DNA of 64,000 bases from Paenibacillus sp. PAMC 26794 (GTDB lineage: Bacteria > Bacillota > Bacilli > Paenibacillales > Paenibacillaceae). The stretch is taken from contig NZ_ANHX01000004.1 in NCBI RefSeq assembly GCF_000316035.1, positions 124,001 through 188,000 of the forward strand. The letters run 5' to 3'. Under the pieces are notes generated by a model that was not told the origin of the DNA, did not search any database, and worked only from the letters and a program-made list of their open reading frames with translations. Below are positions 17,070 through 27,500 of the stretch, piece after piece; position 1 is the first letter of the stretch, and each line of letters opens with the position of its first letter. Position numbers and translations under genes: made by a program.

Positions 17070-18035
17070 ATGTTATGGCATGAACTAACAATACATACCA
17101 CAGAAGAAGCTGTGGAGATGATTTCGAATTTTTTACATGAAGCGGGTGCTGGAGGGGTTTCGATTGAAGAGTCCGGTACTTTAAATAAAAAACGGGATAC
17201 GAAATATGGTGAGTTATACGACGTTCCTTTGAATGATATTCCCGAAGGCTTTGCGGTCATCAAAGGGTACTTCTCCGAAGGTACGGATATGGTCGCATTA
17301 CAGTCCGAAGTTAGTCCGAGAATCGAGGAACTCTCCGAATTCGGAATTGATACAGGTGAGGTTCGGTATGAGACGTGTACAGTGGATGAAAATGACTGGG
17401 CAACGGCCTGGAAGCAATATTTCAAGCCGGTACGTGTATCGGAGCGTCTGACGATTAAACCAACGTGGGAAGAGTATACGCCAGAAAGTCCGGATGAGAA
17501 AATAATTGAGCTTGATCCAGGCATGGCTTTTGGTACAGGAACACATCCAACGACCTCCCTCTGCTTGCGCACACTGGAAACGGTTATTCAGGGCGGCGAG
17601 GAAGTCATTGACGTAGGTACAGGTTCGGGTATTTTGGCTATCGGAGCGATAAAACTTGGGGCAAAACATGTACTGGCGCTCGATCTTGACCCGGTTGCGG
17701 TAATCAGTGCCAGGGAGAATGTGGAACTGAATGGGTTGGAGCAACAAATTACGATTAAAGAGAGTGATCTGTTGTCCGTCCTTGGGAGTCAGGACCCTGC
17801 GCTTGGTGTGCAACTGCCAGTTAAGGTTGTCGTGGCGAACATTCTGGCTGAGATCATTTTGTTGTTCGTGGACGATGTCTATGATGCGCTTGAGTCTGGT
17901 GGCACCTATATTGTGTCGGGCATTTGGAAGAACAAAGAGCAAGTGGTGCATGATGCTCTGGTAGCCTCCGGGTTTGAAGTGAGTGCGATCCACCGTGATG
18001 AGGATTGGCTGGCGTATGTAGCCAGAAAGGGGTAA
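17070..18035 (+). CDS. prmA: Ribosomal protein L11 methyltransferase
   Basis: The 321-residue protein has the PrmA N-terminal substrate-recognition domain (LWHELTIHTTEEAVEMISNF), a linker, and a Rossmann methyltransferase domain with SAM-binding motif I (VIDVGTGSGILAIGAIKLGA), acidic loop LALDLDPVAV and motif IV VVVANILAEII. It trimethylates L11. ATG at 17070 follows AGGAGG by eleven bases; an upstream in-frame alternative at 17034 covers the ribosome site. It sits in the conserved order dnaJ-prmA-rsmE-mtaB, here with an M50 protease inserted after it. Confidence 0.95.
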   Translation: MLWHELTIHTTEEAVEMISNFLHEAGAGGVSIEESGTLNKKRDTKYGELYDVPLNDIPEGFAVIKGYFSEGTDMVALQSEVSPRIEELSEFGIDTGEVRYETCTVDENDWATAWKQYFKPVRVSERLTIKPTWEEYTPESPDEKIIELDPGMAFGTGTHPTTSLCLRTLETVIQGGEEVIDVGTGSGILAIGAIKLGAKHVLALDLDPVAVISARENVELNGLEQQITIKESDLLSVLGSQDPALGVQLPVKVVVANILAEIILLFVDDVYDALESGGTYIVSGIWKNKEQVVHDALVASGFEVSAIHRDEDWLAYVARKG

Positions 18036-18038
18036 TGT

Positions 18039-18719
18039 ATGGACTTTCTGGATCGCTTCTTCCGCCTTCCGATTGATCAGTTACCATTCTTCCTGCTGAC
18101 CATCCTGATTGCATTTACAGTTCATGAATTCTCACATGCGTATTTTGCCAACAAATTCGGTGATCCAACAGCTAAGCTGCTAGGAAGGGTTACGCTGAAT
18201 CCGGTCGTACACTTTGATCTGCTGGGTGTGCTACTGCTTGTTATTGCCGGCTTTGGTTGGGCTCGTCCAGTTCCTGTAAACCGTGCGAATTTTGACAAGC
18301 CAAGATTGATGGGGACAATCGTATCTGTCGTAGGTCCTCTGAGTAATCTGTTGCTCGCCATTATTGGTGCCATTGTCTATGGTTGTCTGTTTGGATCAGG
18401 CGTACTGGGAAACATTGAGAATGAGCGAGTAGTTACAGCACTGATGACGTTTTTGCCTATGTTCAGCATAACGAACTTTTTCCTGTTTATGTTTAATCTA
18501 ATTCCTCTTCCGCCATTGGATGGCTATCGTATTCTTGAAGATGTATTGCCAAGGCCCCTCAGTCGCAAGCTGCAGGGTGTGGAACAATGGTCCATCTTTA
18601 TTTTCCTGCTGATTCTGGTTATCCCGCCATTGCAGGCTGTAACGATTCAACCGTTATATGTATTTGCAAATAACATGTATATGGATCTGGTAGGTCTGAT
18701 TATTGAATTATATCGCTAA
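18039..18719 (+). CDS. Site-2 protease family (M50) membrane metalloprotease
   Basis: The 226-residue integral membrane protein has the zinc motif HEFSH (His29, Glu30, His33) within the first membrane segment and the second metal-binding motif NLIPLPPLDGYRIL (NxxPxxxxDG) near residue 155. Several hydrophobic segments make it a short S2P/YwhC-type intramembrane protease without PDZ domain. The gene begins three bases after prmA, with AAAGGGG as ribosome site, so it is cotranscribed with it. The substrate is unknown. Confidence 0.88.
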   Translation: MDFLDRFFRLPIDQLPFFLLTILIAFTVHEFSHAYFANKFGDPTAKLLGRVTLNPVVHFDLLGVLLLVIAGFGWARPVPVNRANFDKPRLMGTIVSVVGPLSNLLLAIIGAIVYGCLFGSGVLGNIENERVVTALMTFLPMFSITNFFLFMFNLIPLPPLDGYRILEDVLPRPLSRKLQGVEQWSIFIFLLILVIPPLQAVTIQPLYVFANNMYMDLVGLIIELYR

Positions 18720-18857
18720 AAGCGCATCGTGTTTTGGGCGGATATACTGGTCAGAAACACGTAAAAGTTGTATGATCATCTGTGGCGATTGGATTCACGC
18801 CTGTCAGTAGGCGGGGGGAATTCCAGTCATAACAGGACAGAATGGGTGGATTGACTA

Positions 18858-19622
18858 ATGCAGCGATATTTTGTATCTGCAGAACAGTTTAATGAACACG
18901 CTGTGATCATCACAGGTGATGATGCACGCCATATCGGCAAGGTCATGCGTGGTAAACCTGGAGATAAACTGATTGTCAGTGACGGAAACTCCAGAGAAGC
19001 ACTCGTGGAAATTGAAACTATTGAAGTTGGCCAAGTTACTGCAAAAATTGTAGAGTCTCTGGTTATGGACCATGAAGCACGGATTCGTGTAACCGTGGCA
19101 CAGAGCCTGCCCAAGGGTGACAAGATGGAAACAGTCATCCAGAGATGTACTGAGATTGGGGCGGTATCATTTGTACCCTTCCTCTCAGAGCGTACGATTG
19201 TGCAATATGATGCCAAGAAAGAAGGCAAACGGTTGGAGCGGTGGCGGAAAATTGCCAAGGAAGCTGCCGAACAAAGTCACCGGAATCGCATTCCATCCGT
19301 TGAGCAGCCGCTTTCCTGGAAAGGGCTGTTATCTTCTTTTGAGGGCTATAGCCTGGTATGTTATTGTTATGAAAAAGAAAACGGTAAACAGCTGAGAGAC
19401 GCGCTGAAACCGTTTGTTGAGCAACTTGCACCTGATGCAAGTGCAGAAGTACTGATCGTGGTTGGACCGGAAGGTGGATTTTCTGAGAAGGAGACGGCAG
19501 AGGCTGATCAGGCAGGTGCTGTATCTGTTGGACTGGGCAAACGCATTTTGCGTGCTGAGACAGCTGGAATGGCAGCACTAACTTGCGTGCTATATGAATC
19601 CGGAGAAATGGGAGGAATGTAA
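18858..19622 (+). CDS. rsmE: 16S rRNA (uracil(1498)-N(3))-methyltransferase
   Basis: The 254-residue SPOUT methyltransferase has an N-terminal PUA-like domain (MQRYFVSAEQFNEHAVIITG, DDARHIGKVMR) and the knotted C-terminal domain with LIVVGPEGGFSEKE and the cofactor loop VGLGKRILRAETAG. It methylates U1498 of 16S rRNA. The ribosome site is weak (GGTGGATTGACTA). It lies two bases before mtaB, the same adjacency as yqeU-yqeV in B. subtilis. Confidence 0.95.
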   Translation: MQRYFVSAEQFNEHAVIITGDDARHIGKVMRGKPGDKLIVSDGNSREALVEIETIEVGQVTAKIVESLVMDHEARIRVTVAQSLPKGDKMETVIQRCTEIGAVSFVPFLSERTIVQYDAKKEGKRLERWRKIAKEAAEQSHRNRIPSVEQPLSWKGLLSSFEGYSLVCYCYEKENGKQLRDALKPFVEQLAPDASAEVLIVVGPEGGFSEKETAEADQAGAVSVGLGKRILRAETAGMAALTCVLYESGEMGGM

Positions 19623-19624
19623 TT

Positions 19625-20971
19625 ATGCCATCCGTGGCGTTTTACACCTTAGGCTGCAAAGTTAATTTCTATGATACAGAGGCGATTTGGCAATTGTTCA
19701 AAAACGAAGGTTACGATCAAGTGGACTTTGATGAACAGACAGCGGATGTATACTTGATTAATACTTGTACAGTAACCAATACCGGCGACAAAAAGAGCCG
19801 TCAAATTATTCGTCGTGCCATTCGGCGCAACCCGGAGGCGATTGTGGCTGTTACAGGCTGCTATGCGCAGACTTCTCCGGCAGAGATTCTGGACATCCCA
19901 GGGGTGGATCTGGTTATCGGTACACAGGACCGTGACAAGATTTTGCCATATGTTAATGAAATTCAGGAGTCCCGTCAACCGGTTAATGCGGTGCGTAATA
20001 TTATGAAAACCCGTGTATTTGAAGAAATGGACGTACCGGATTTTGCTGACCGCACCCGCGCATTCCTGAAAATCCAGGATGGATGCAATAACTTTTGCAC
20101 GTTCTGCATCATTCCGTGGTCTCGTGGTCTTTCACGCAGCCGTGAGGCGAACAGTATTATTCAACAGGCGCATCAACTCGTACACGCCGGATACAAGGAG
20201 ATTGTTCTGACCGGTATTCATACAGGTGGGTATGGCGATGACATGGAGAACTATGATCTGACCGATCTGCTGTGGGATTTGGATAAGGTAGAGGGTTTGG
20301 AGCGTATTCGAATCAGCTCGATTGAAGCCAGCCAGATCGACGACCGTATGCTCGACGTGATCAAACGTTCGGACAAACTCGTTCGTCACTTCCATATTCC
20401 GCTGCAAGCCGGGGATGATACAGTATTGAAACGCATGAGACGCAAATATACGACAGAAGAGTTCTACAACAAGATGCTTCGCATTCGGGAAGCGATGCCA
20501 GATGTAGCGATTACGACTGACATCATTGTTGGATTTCCGGGTGAGACGGATGAAATGTATCGTAATGGCTATGAGTTGATGCGGAAGATCGGTTTTTCCG
20601 AAATGCACGTATTCCCTTATTCCAAGCGTACGGGTACGCCAGCAGCACGAATGGAAGATCAGGTGCACGAAGAGGTCAAAAATGCACGAGTGCACGAACT
20701 GATTGACTTGTCTGAGCAGATGCAGCTGGAGTACGCTGAGCAGTTTGTCGGACAGGTATTGGATGTTATTCCCGAAGGTGAAGCCAAAGGACGCGAGGGA
20801 AGTGGCAAGCTGCACGGTTATAGCGACAACTACATTCAACTGGTCTTTGACGGAACGATGGATATGGTCGGTAAAGTGTGCCGAGTCAAAGTGGTTGAAG
20901 CTGGCGTCAACGAGAGTCAGGCTACGCTGGTACGTGTGTTGGAAGAGAATCTTAAGTCCGCCGCGATGTAG
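19625..20971 (+). CDS. mtaB: tRNA t6A37 methylthiotransferase MtaB
   Basis: The 448-residue enzyme adds a methylthio group to N6-threonylcarbamoyladenosine at position 37. It carries the N-terminal MTTase domain with three cluster cysteines (LGCKVN, INTCTV, VTGCYAQ), the radical-SAM motif CNNFCTFC followed by IIPWSRG, and a C-terminal TRAM-like domain (GSGKLHGYSDNYIQLVF). These point to the MtaB branch of the MiaB family. GGAGG lies eight bases ahead of the ATG. Confidence 0.95.
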   Translation: MPSVAFYTLGCKVNFYDTEAIWQLFKNEGYDQVDFDEQTADVYLINTCTVTNTGDKKSRQIIRRAIRRNPEAIVAVTGCYAQTSPAEILDIPGVDLVIGTQDRDKILPYVNEIQESRQPVNAVRNIMKTRVFEEMDVPDFADRTRAFLKIQDGCNNFCTFCIIPWSRGLSRSREANSIIQQAHQLVHAGYKEIVLTGIHTGGYGDDMENYDLTDLLWDLDKVEGLERIRISSIEASQIDDRMLDVIKRSDKLVRHFHIPLQAGDDTVLKRMRRKYTTEEFYNKMLRIREAMPDVAITTDIIVGFPGETDEMYRNGYELMRKIGFSEMHVFPYSKRTGTPAARMEDQVHEEVKNARVHELIDLSEQMQLEYAEQFVGQVLDVIPEGEAKGREGSGKLHGYSDNYIQLVFDGTMDMVGKVCRVKVVEAGVNESQATLVRVLEENLKSAAM

Positions 20972-21085
20972 ATCGAGGCGTCAGAAACAAGGATTTCATT
21001 TCCTTGGGGAGCTTACCCGGGGAGATGAGGTCCTTCTTTTGCAAAAAATAAGATAAAGATATCGAAGTTGATGGGGGAGAGCACG

Positions 21086-21520
21086 ATGAACAAAAAAGAA
21101 ATTTCAGCAGGCGGAGTTGTTTATAGAACAGGGGAAGATGGACGTCTTCAAATTCAGCTTATCGTAGATCGTTATGGTAAAACAACTCTCGCCAAGGGCA
21201 AAATGGAAGAGGGAGAAACAATCGAACAGACGGCACTGCGCGAGATTTTGGAAGAGACAGGTATGGTGGGTCGCATCGTAGAGTCGGTTGATATCATTGC
21301 TTACACGTACCAACATGCAGAGTTTGGTCCGGTGGACAAAGAAGTTCATTATTATCTCGTTGAAGCCGAGAGTGGTGATCTACAGCCTCAGATTGAAGAA
21401 ATCCAGGGTGTGGATTGGTATGCTCCGGAAGAAGCATGGTCCAGACAGCAGCAGAACGGATATGATAATAACGATGACATCTTGCGTGTAGCCCTGAACA
21501 AGTTAGGCATTAACGTATAA
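21086..21520 (+). CDS. NUDIX hydrolase
   Basis: The 144-residue protein has a complete NUDIX box, G-x5-E-x7-REILEETG (GKMEEGETIEQTALREILEE) near residues 37-59, in a fold starting EISAGGVVYR. These enzymes cleave nucleoside diphosphates linked to another group; the substrate cannot be read from the sequence. GGGGGAG lies six bases before the ATG, and an ATG six codons upstream overlaps it. It follows mtaB by about 115 bases. Confidence 0.9.
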   Translation: MNKKEISAGGVVYRTGEDGRLQIQLIVDRYGKTTLAKGKMEEGETIEQTALREILEETGMVGRIVESVDIIAYTYQHAEFGPVDKEVHYYLVEAESGDLQPQIEEIQGVDWYAPEEAWSRQQQNGYDNNDDILRVALNKLGINV

Positions 21521-21583
21521 CGCATTATAGTTCGAGTTCGAGTCAGTTAGCCGCGCGCTCTGTGGGTCTGGATAGGCAGATCA

Positions 21584-22585
21584 TCAAGCCACGGGTGACT
21601 TCGCCGCGGGGGCGTGGACCGGTGGTTTTTTGTGCCAGATTGGCAAGTAACAGAATGGCAAAGCAAGCAGTGAACTGGTGATGTTAAAAAGGGTCTGGGC
21701 ATGCGCAATCTGTGCCCCGTTGTCCGCTGACAGCCAGGCCGAAGCTGCATGCAGCTGGCCGATCAGCGGCATAAACAGCAGCGCTCCCGCAATGTTTAAT
21801 ACAACATGGGAGGCTGCGACAAATTTGCCTGCGGATGCTCCGCCCGCCGCAGCAATCACAGCGGTGATGCAGGTCCCCACATTGGACCCAATCACAATGG
21901 CGATGCCGATCTCCACAGGCAATACCCCTGTGGCTGCGAGCGTAATCGCCATGCTAATGACAGCTGCGCTGCTGTGAATGAGCGCTGTCAGACAGGCACC
22001 TGCCAGGAAGCCCCACCACAAGCTGTCGGCCGAGCGGTCGAGAAACCATTGAAATACGCCCATGCTCCGCAAGGGCAAGGCAATGGATTGCATCACCTGA
22101 ATGCCTGTCATAACAAGTGCAAATCCCGCAGCTGCGAGGAAGCTGTACTGGATGTTAAACAGAGTCTGGCGCGTGCGTTCAGGAGCGGCCAGATTGCGTT
22201 CACCAAGAACAACAAACATGGCCCAGCCCGTTAGCGACAGGACGAGTAGCGGCAGGGAAGCACGTCCGATCTGCAGTCCCACCAGCTCCGTCGTCAGGCA
22301 TGTCCCGATGTTGGTGCCAAGGATGATGCCGAGTGTGCGTCCATAGGTAATTAATCTGGCATTAGCCAGTCCAATGGTGAGTACGGTGACCGCAGTACTG
22401 CTCTGCAACAAGGCCGTTGCACCTGCACTGAAGGCCATGCCTTTCCATGGAGCAGAGGTGGCGCGATTGAGCCAACCTGCCAGCATAGGCCCAGCCATGC
22501 GCTGCAACGCCGTCTCCATCAGCTTCATGCCACCAAAAAAGATAATAAGCCCATAGAGTAGGGGCAATATAACATCTCTAAACAT
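21584..22585 (-). CDS. Na/Pi cotransporter family protein (YqeW/NptA-like)
   Basis: The 333-residue membrane protein contains the two inverted repeats of the Na/Pi-cotransporter family: GATALLQSSTAVTVLTIGLA in the first half and CLTALIHSSAAVISMAITLA in the second. QSST and HSSA carry the transport-site residues, and TNIGTC/SNVGTC motifs follow in each half. Around eight hydrophobic segments are visible. Homologues are Na-dependent phosphate transporters or regulators. It lies after mtaB like yqeW in B. subtilis but on the opposite strand, and its bases are richer in G+C than the neighbours. Confidence 0.88.
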   Translation of the reverse strand: MFRDVILPLLYGLIIFFGGMKLMETALQRMAGPMLAGWLNRATSAPWKGMAFSAGATALLQSSTAVTVLTIGLANARLITYGRTLGIILGTNIGTCLTTELVGLQIGRASLPLLVLSLTGWAMFVVLGERNLAAPERTRQTLFNIQYSFLAAAGFALVMTGIQVMQSIALPLRSMGVFQWFLDRSADSLWWGFLAGACLTALIHSSAAVISMAITLAATGVLPVEIGIAIVIGSNVGTCITAVIAAAGGASAGKFVAASHVVLNIAGALLFMPLIGQLHAASAWLSADNGAQIAHAQTLFNITSSLLALPFCYLPIWHKKPPVHAPAAKSPVA

Positions 22586-22760
22586 AGAAACATCATTCCT
22601 TCCGTCCAGGTTCCTTAACTCATCCTATGAGTAAGAAAAGACAACCATGACAAGCCTAAAGGAATTCAGAGGGAAGCGACCTAAATTACCGTCCCCTCAA
22701 TTCAAAATTACGGAAATGTGTCTTAACTGCCGCACCCCAATTCGAAAGATACGGTGATTC

Positions 22761-22919
22761 GTGCAAACGCAGCGAAGAAGACGAAATTGTTACCGAAGAA
22801 GCGAAGCGCTCGCCTTTATCCCCGGATTTTCCCTTTGAGAAAAGGGAGTTCAAAAAAATCTGGGGATAACAGCGATCAGAAGATCGATTCGAACCCGGAA
22901 CGCCATTTACGCGCCGCAC
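22761..22919 (+). repeat. Structured dispersed element, copy 2
   Basis: Copy 2. Core arms TTATCCCC (22816-22823) and GGGGATAA (22862-22869), with GATTTT/AAAATC continuation and CCCTTT/AAAGGG inner hairpin. Flanking GAAGAAGCGAAGCG before and AGCGATC after match copy 1. Outer pairing differs: CGAA/TTCG, and GTGC (22761-22764) with GCAC (22916-22919) plus CGC/GCG replace the outer helices of copy 1. The core ends 93 bases before the RlmI-like gene. The rest of the 377-base gap between the divergent genes (22586-22760) shows no recognisable promoter. Confidence 0.78.
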
Positions 22920-22962
22920 CAAACCTATCTTTTTAACTAACTATGAAAGAAGTGGATCTACC

Positions 22963-24339
22963 TTGCACTCAGTTACACTCGAACGCAGTCGCAAAAAGCG
23001 GCTTGAACATGCCCATCCATGGATATTTAACAATGAAATTGCCTCTGTTGACGGAAACCCGGAGCCGGGAGATCTGGTCAATGTATTGAATCATCAAGGT
23101 CGCTATCTGGCGACAGGATATTACAATCCCGCATCTCAGATCACTGTAAGGGTTGTAGCTTATCAACCCTTGGAGTCCGAACAGATGGATACGGCGTTCT
23201 TTGCAGCGCGTTTCCGCGATTGCTTGCGTCATCGGGAACGTTTTATCCAGGATGGAGAGGCATACCGTCTCGTTTACGGTGAAGCTGATTTTCTGCCAGG
23301 ATTAATCGTTGACCGATTCGGCAGCATCCTCGTTGTACAGTTGCTTACACTTGGCATGGATCGTTGCCGTGAAGCCATTGTACAGGCACTCATTGAAGTG
23401 ATGCAGCCGGAAGGCATATATGAGCGCAGTGATGTCTCGATTCGTGAACTGGAAGGTTTGGAGCAGACCAAAGGTCCACTGTACGGAGAGTGCCCACGGC
23501 ATGTCACGGTTACAGAGAATGGACTACTCATTAAAGTGGATATCGTGGAAGGGCAGAAGACAGGTTACTTCTTCGACCAACGCGAGAATCGCGCAGCCAT
23601 CGAACCGCTTATGAAGGGTTGGGGCTACAAGAGTGGAATTACACTACAAACGACCGAGCAGGATGGCACAGAGCAGCTGTTGCCTGTGAATAAAAGCGGT
23701 AATGTAGTTACATTTCCTTATTGGGACGGTGCCACCGTACTGGAGTGCTTCTCACACACGGGCAGCTTCACGTTGAATGCTTGCAAGTATGGAGCTAAAA
23801 AAGTGACTTGTCTTGATATTTCGGAGCATGCCATTGAGAGTGCACGAACAAATGTAGAGCTGAACGGTTTCACTGACCGAGTCGAGTTCGTAGTTGCTGA
23901 TGCATTCCAGTATTTGCGTGAACAAGTAAAAGGACTGGATGAACGTACCGCACGTGCGCGTGCTGGCGAACAGAAAGTAGATACATCCAAAGCGCTGGCA
24001 GCTGGCGGTAAAACATTTGATGTAGTTATCCTCGATCCTCCTGCATTTGCCAAAACGAAATCAGCAGTCAAAGGTGCATGCCGTGGATATAAGGATATCA
24101 ACCTGCAAGGGATGAAACTGGTTAATGAGGGCGGATATTTGGTAACAGCAAGCTGTTCGTACCACATGCGTCCTGACCTTTTCCTGGATACGATTGCGGA
24201 TGCAGCGGAAGATGCAGGCAAAGTACTGCGTCTGATTGATTGGAAGGCAGCCGGTAAGGATCACCCGCAAATTTTGGGCGTGGACGAAGGACATTACCTG
24301 AAATTTGCTATTTTCGAAGTGCGCAGTAAAAAGGTTTAG
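22963..24339 (+). CDS. Class I rRNA large-subunit methyltransferase (RlmI/PUA type) with insertions
   Basis: The 458-residue protein has an N-terminal PUA domain (TLERSRKKRLEHAHPWIFNN), the central YGEADFLPGLIVDRFG segment, and a Rossmann methyltransferase domain with VLECFSHTGSFTLNACKYGA (SAM motif I), TCLDISEHAIESA and the catalytic DPPAFAKTKSA motif. RlmI methylates C1962 of 23S rRNA. Family members are usually about 390-400 residues; the extra length comes from segments near 225-258 (ITLQTTEQDGTEQLLPVNKS) and 325-350 (DERTARARAGEQKVDTSKAL). The start is TTG at 22963 with a weak ribosome site; no better codon is in frame. Confidence 0.85.
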   Translation: MHSVTLERSRKKRLEHAHPWIFNNEIASVDGNPEPGDLVNVLNHQGRYLATGYYNPASQITVRVVAYQPLESEQMDTAFFAARFRDCLRHRERFIQDGEAYRLVYGEADFLPGLIVDRFGSILVVQLLTLGMDRCREAIVQALIEVMQPEGIYERSDVSIRELEGLEQTKGPLYGECPRHVTVTENGLLIKVDIVEGQKTGYFFDQRENRAAIEPLMKGWGYKSGITLQTTEQDGTEQLLPVNKSGNVVTFPYWDGATVLECFSHTGSFTLNACKYGAKKVTCLDISEHAIESARTNVELNGFTDRVEFVVADAFQYLREQVKGLDERTARARAGEQKVDTSKALAAGGKTFDVVILDPPAFAKTKSAVKGACRGYKDINLQGMKLVNEGGYLVTASCSYHMRPDLFLDTIADAAEDAGKVLRLIDWKAAGKDHPQILGVDEGHYLKFAIFEVRSKKV

Positions 24340-24406
24340 AATACTCTCTTCTCACTTTTTTTAATCTCTCGTGAGATGAAGTGAAGTTTAAATGAATGGT
24401 TACGGT

Positions 24407-24443
24407 CAAAAGTCCACAGTGTGAAGAGCTGCGGGCTTTTTGC
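24407..24443 (+). terminator. Terminator after the RlmI-like gene
   Basis: AAAAGTCCACAG pairs with CTGCGGGCTTTTT with two mismatches, followed by T residues. Confidence 0.72.
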
Positions 24444-24512
24444 TGTGTTAACGGAGATGATCTCCGGTTTTACCGGATAGTGGCAAACGTATGTTCCGAA
24501 CCAAGTCAGATA

Positions 24513-24521
24513 TGTTATACT
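24513..24521 (+). promoter_or_regulatory. Probable extended -10 promoter of addB
   Basis: TGTTATACT (24513-24521) has the TG extension and a TATACT -10 box; the -35 region (GTTCCG, 17 bases upstream) is weak. It lies 41 bases before the addB start. Confidence 0.5.
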
Positions 24522-24561
24522 GGGAATTAAAATCTTGTACGTGTGGTTTGGAGGATTAGAC

Positions 24562-27500
24562 ATGTCCGTTCGTTTTGTTATTGGCCGGGCAGGCAGTGGA
24601 AAAAGCTCACTGATTACCCGGGAAATTACATCCCTGCTTCAACAAGAACCGCAAGGTAAACCTTTGATTTTACTCGTTCCGGAACAGAGTTCTTTTCGAA
24701 CAGAGCAGGCATTGGTGTCTTCTGGAGCAATTAAAGGTACCATGCGTGCAGAAGTGCTCGGCTTTCGCCGCTTAGCCTATCGTGTAATGCAGGAAGCAGG
24801 TGGTTCTGCTCGTATTCCGATCGGAGCCGAAGGCAAAAAGATGCTGCTCTATAAAGTAATCCAGCGTCGTAAGGAAGAATTAAAGCTGTTTGGTGCATCC
24901 GGCAGCCAGTTGGGTTTTATAGGCGAATTAAATGACTTATATAGTGAATTTAAACGTTATGAAGTTGATCCATCATTGCTGGAAGAAGGGCTGTCTGGAG
25001 GGAATACCTCATCCACTTCGCCAATTCTGGAGGACAAGTTGCATGACTTGAATCTGATATATCGTGACTATGAACAGGAACTGACCAATTTATATATTGA
25101 TGATGAAGACACGTTGACCGAGCTGACAGATCGTTTGTCGGAAAGTGCATTGCTGCAGGATGCCCAGATCTGGATTGATGGTTTTCAGGGATTCACGCCA
25201 CAGGAGATGAGTGTGATTGGTCGGCTGATGTTGCAATCCTCTTCCGTGACGATTGCCCTGACATTGGATCGCCCTTATGATCACGGTGCGCTGCCTGGAG
25301 AACTGGAACTGTTCTATCCCACGGCGAGTGCCTATGCGCGTCTTAAAGGAATGGCTGACGAACTGGGTGTACCGAGCGATATAACGGTGCTAGATTCAGA
25401 GATTCCACCGAGATACACGGATCGTCCGGGACTTGCTCATCTGGAGGCTGGTTTCGACCGTCGAATTCGGTGGAAAAGTGATGGCCTCGATTCCGGAATT
25501 CGACTGGTTGCAGCGGAGAACCGACGAACTGAGATGGAGGGAGCACTACGTGAGATGCGTCGCCTGGCGCAAAACGAAGGAGCGCGTTATCGGGATATGG
25601 CGGTACTTGTCCGTCAGTTGGATACCTACGCCGATATAGCTGAACCGCTATTTAGGGATTATGGCGTACCCGTCTTTCTGGACCGTAGAAGAAATGAACT
25701 TCATCATCCATTATCCGAGTTTATCCGTTCCGCACTGGATATTGTTCGTCGCCACTGGCGTTACGAGGATGTATTTCGCTGTGTCAAAACGGATCTGCTG
25801 CTTCCGCGTGATGGTTCCATCACCCGTGAAGATATGGACCAGCTTGAGAATTATGCACTGGCCTGTGGTATTCATGGATATCGCTGGACTGACGGCAAAC
25901 CGTGGAAGTATGTACCAAGCCTGTCGCTGGAAGACAATGGTCAGGATGGCCGTAGTCGAGGACGGGACCAGATGCTTTCTTTAATGGAGAGCTGCCGAAC
26001 GGTCATTACAGATTCCTTGGGTGTTTTTGAGAAACGAATGAAAAAGGCAAAGACAGCCAAAGCCCAGTGCGAGGCACTATACAGATTGCTGGAAGATGCT
26101 GAGATTCCATGGAAGCTGGAGAACATGTCTGCTGAAGCTAAGGCACAGGGTGACCCCGAACGGTCGAGAGAACATCGGCAGATGTGGGGAGCTGTGCTGG
26201 ATTTATTGGATCAAATGGTAGATATGATGGGGGATGAACGGCTGGATATCACTCTGTTTGCCGGGATGATCGAGACCGGATTGACGGAACTGAAGCTGGG
26301 TCTGGTACCACCAGCACTTGATCAGGTATTGGTTGGTTCTATGGACCGTACACGCCTTCAGGACATCAAATACGTATTTATCCTTGGTGCAGTTGATGGT
26401 GAATTGCCCGCCGTACCTCAGGATGATGGCGTATTAACGGAACTGGAGAGATCGTTACTGACGGAAAGAGGCGTGGCGCTTGGACCAGGTGCAACAAGGC
26501 AGATGCTGGATGAACGTTTTCTGATCTATACGGCACTTACAGCGGCAAGCAGCCAGTTGTGGCTGAGTTACCCGGTTGCTGATGATGAGGGGAAAACACT
26601 GCTTCCTTCCGAGATTGTCCGTCATGTACGGAAAATGTTTGGTTTACAAGAAAAGCCATTGCTCGCTCAACCACCGGTTGCGAACTCGGAAGAAGCGCAT
26701 TGGTCCTATGTCACCCATCCAGGTCAGAGTCTGTCTGCGCTCATTGGACAATTGCGCAAATGGCGTCGCGGAGAAGACATCCCTGAAATGTGGTGGGCGG
26801 TCTACAATTGGCATGTATCTCGGGAGACAAGCAGACCTCAGCTGGAGAGATTGATGGGATCGATCTTTTATCGTAATCGGGCATTGCCACTACGTACAGC
26901 CACCAGTCGCAGACTGTATGGCACTGAGGTAAGGACGAGTGTCTCACGAATGGAGCGGTTCGTAGCTTGTCCGTTCTCCCATTTTGCTTCGCATGGGCTG
27001 CGTCTCAAAGAACGGCAATTGTACCGTCTTCAGGCTCCTGATATCGGACAATTGTTTCATGCTGCACTAAGCCAGTTGGCTATGCGGTTACGTGAAGAAA
27101 ATCGTAGTTGGGGCAGTTTGACTCCAGACCAATGCCGTCAGGAAGCTGAGCAAACTGTGGAGCAGATTGCACCACAGCTGCAAGGGGAGATTTTGCTAAG
27201 CACCAAGCGATACGGTTATATTTTCCGCAAATTGAAGGACATTGTTAGCCGGGCATCCGTTATTCTTGGTGAACAGTCCAGACGCGGAAGTTTTGAACCG
27301 ATTGGATTGGAGCTTGATTTTGGACCCGATAAAACGCTGCCGCCACTACGTTTTGAACTGGAGAACGGATGTGTGATGGAGATTGTGGGTCGGATTGACC
27401 GTGTAGATGTCGCAGAAGGAGAGAATGGTCTGCTCCTGCGTGTCATTGACTATAAATCAAGCCAGACGGACCTCAAGTTACATGAAGTGTACTATGGTCT

